This document shows positions 5,317-6,368 of a DNA stretch of 6,368 nt, piece by piece. Position 1 is the first letter of the stretch; every line of letters starts with the position of its first letter. The notes under the pieces are model-generated. The model searched no databases, was not told the origin of the DNA, and was given only the letters and a program-made list of their open reading frames with translations. Position numbers and translations under genes: made by a program. The stretch spans positions 8,934 to 15,301 of the forward strand of contig NYUU01000041.1 in NCBI GenBank assembly GCA_002684175.1. The letters are read 5' to 3'. This DNA comes from Synechococcus sp. CPC35. Its GTDB lineage: Bacteria; Cyanobacteriota; Cyanobacteriia; PCC-6307; Cyanobiaceae.

Positions 5317-6368
5317 TTGGAGGCACTCCATGAGGACAGACTCGGCGTTCTGATCTGTGGCCATGGAAGCCGCAACCGTCTGGCCGTCGATGAGTTTGCA
5401 CAGATGGTGGAGGCATTGCGGCCGCGACTGGCGCCGATGCCCGTGGAACACGGCTATCTCGAATTCGCCCAGCCGATCCTGCGGGACGGCCTTGATGCCC
5501 TGCGAAGCAAGGGGGTGAACCGGGTGCTGGCGATTCCAGCAATGCTTTTCGCAGCCGGGCACGCCAAGAACGACATCCCTTCCGTCCTCAACACCTACAC
5601 CGCTGAAACAGGACTACTGATCGACTACGGCCGCGAGCTGGGAGTCGATCGACTGATGGTCGCTGCCGCCGGTGCACGGATCCAGCAATGTCTCGATGAT
5701 GCAACGACGGCAGTTCCGCTTTCCGAAACGCTGCTGGTGGTGGTCGGCCGCGGCTCCTCCGACCCGGACGCAAACTCCAACGTCGCCAAGGTGACCCGGA
5801 TGCTTGTTGAGGGATTCGGGTTCGGCTGGGGAGAGACGGTTTACTCCGGGGTCACCTTCCCCCTGGTGGAACCGGGACTGCGACACGTTGTGCGGCTGGG
5901 ATTCCGACGCATCGTGATTGTTCCCTACTTTCTGTTCACAGGGGTTCTGGTGAGCCGGATCAGGCAACACACCGAACTTGTTTCAGCAGATCATCCCGAG
6001 GTTGAGTTTCTCTCCGCCAGTTACCTGGGCGACCATCCGATGGTGGTGGACACCTTCCGAGAACGGGTGGAAGAGGTGCTGCGGGGAGACACCGCCATGA
6101 ACTGTTCCCTCTGCAAGTACAGAGCGCAGGTTCTTGGCTTCGAGCAGGACGTGGGCCGCGCGCAGGAAAGTCATCATCACCACGTTGAAGGTCTTGCTGA
6201 CAGCTGCGTCATGTGCGAACTGGAGTGCACAGGATCCTGTCAACCGGACGGACAAGACGCATCCCATCACCACCACGGGGAAGCCAGCGGACACAGCCAC
6301 GACCACAGCAACAGCCACGACCACAGCAACAGCCACGACCACAGCAACAGCCACGATCACCACCATCC
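5317..6368 (+). CDS. cbiX: Sirohydrochlorin chelatase, long CbiX type with MxCxxC and His-rich tail, 3' end cut by window
   Basis: Cytoplasmic class II chelatase that inserts Co2+ (cobamide route) or Fe2+ (siroheme route) into sirohydrochlorin. Two CbiX half-domains are visible, numbered from TTG 5317. The N-half has LGVLICGHGSRNRLAVDEFA (9-28) with metal-binding His16, and IPAMLFAAGHAKNDIP with His82. The C-half has the degenerate VVVGRGSSDPDANSNVAKV (Arg145 where the N-half has His) and IVIVPYFLFTGVLVSRI. As in long CbiX proteins, an MxCxxC motif follows (MNCSLCKYR, 261-269), known in Bacillus megaterium CbiX to bind a 4Fe-4S cluster. Beyond it come HHHH, a C-x2-C-x3-C-x3-C cluster (297-308), a second HHHH and a (SHDHSN)n repeat still open at the right edge. 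The start is uncertain. The frame is open from 5263; ATG 5266 overlaps the divergent gene's ATG, while TTG 5317 with GGAA eight bases upstream leaves a leader. Which metal is used cannot be decided. Confidence 0.9.
   Translation, partial: MEALHEDRLGVLICGHGSRNRLAVDEFAQMVEALRPRLAPMPVEHGYLEFAQPILRDGLDALRSKGVNRVLAIPAMLFAAGHAKNDIPSVLNTYTAETGLLIDYGRELGVDRLMVAAAGARIQQCLDDATTAVPLSETLLVVVGRGSSDPDANSNVAKVTRMLVEGFGFGWGETVYSGVTFPLVEPGLRHVVRLGFRRIVIVPYFLFTGVLVSRIRQHTELVSADHPEVEFLSASYLGDHPMVVDTFRERVEEVLRGDTAMNCSLCKYRAQVLGFEQDVGRAQESHHHHVEGLADSCVMCELECTGSCQPDGQDASHHHHGEASGHSHDHSNSHDHSNSHDHSNSHDHHH
5319..5353 (+). other. Strong Shine-Dalgarno with ATG opening an out-of-frame 7-codon ORF at the cbiX 5' end
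   Basis: GGAGG at 5319-5323 lies six bases before ATG 5330, the best ribosome-binding arrangement in this region. That ATG reads MRTDSAF and stops at TGA 5351-5353, in the +2 frame relative to cbiX. It may be chance, an overlapping leader peptide that lowers or couples cbiX translation, or a sign that the cbiX start is not as drawn. Confidence 0.3.
6295..6366 (+). repeat. 18-bp tandem repeat encoding Ser-His-Asp-His-Ser-Asn in the CbiX tail
   Basis: The unit AGCCACGACCACAGCAAC occurs three times without any difference (6295-6312, 6313-6330, 6331-6348). A fourth, altered copy follows (6349-6366), ending in His codons instead of Ser-Asn. The unit is a multiple of three, so copy-number change keeps the frame. 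It encodes a His/Asp-rich, probably disordered, metal-binding tail. The array may continue past the right edge. Confidence 0.95.

Noticed and set aside
5983..6366. Minus-strand open frame starting with a Val-Ala repeat
   Set aside because: The VVVAVAV start is just the reverse complement of the His/Ser/Asn repeat codons of CbiX; no independent support.
6295..6366. CRISPR-like or intergenic repeat array
   Set aside because: The copies are adjacent with no spacers, in frame and 18 bp long inside a coding sequence; a protein-coding tandem repeat.

Overview
The window most likely comes from a cyanobacterium, probably a marine picocyanobacterium of the Synechococcus/Cyanobium group. Three things suggest this: moderately high GC; compact gene packing with 1-base start/stop overlaps; and protein families typical of these organisms (a NatFGH/Aap-type amino-acid ABC transporter, a SulP anion permease, and a long CbiX chelatase with an MxCxxC cluster and a His-rich tail). 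One cyanobacterial HIP1 octamer (GCGATCGC) is present. The assignment rests on family style, not on a database match.

Layout. Positions 1-2034, minus strand: an amino-acid ABC transporter operon in the order natF (periplasmic binding lipoprotein), natG (first permease), natH (second permease, only its first 27 codons visible). Both junctions have the form TGATG, so stop and start share one base. Positions 2035-2123: a short divergent intergenic region. Positions 2124-2450, plus strand: a small unrecognised exported protein with two cysteines. Its last codons contain a perfect 7-bp hairpin just before the convergent gene end. Positions 2467-5267, minus strand: a PCMH-type FAD oxidoreductase followed 32 bp later by a SulP-family anion transporter with a C-terminal STAS domain, probably co-transcribed. 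Positions 5317 to the right edge, plus strand: a long-type CbiX sirohydrochlorin chelatase whose C-terminus is still open at the window end.

How the genes fit together: the window is mainly nutrient uptake (amino acids, an inorganic anion) plus tetrapyrrole metal insertion. CbiX makes cobalt- or iron-sirohydrochlorin, feeding cobamide or siroheme synthesis. Siroheme is the cofactor of sulfite and nitrite reductases, so a link to sulfur or nitrogen assimilation is possible, but the SulP substrate cannot be read from sequence.

The most unusual part is the CbiX C-terminus. After the expected MxCxxC motif it carries a second cysteine cluster (C-x2-C-x3-C-x3-C), three histidine-rich stretches and a perfect 18-bp tandem repeat encoding Ser-His-Asp-His-Ser-Asn. 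The CbiX start is also unclear: the best Shine-Dalgarno/ATG pair belongs to an out-of-frame 7-codon ORF. I found no convincing evidence of an entirely new multi-gene system, mobile element, CRISPR array or RNA gene.
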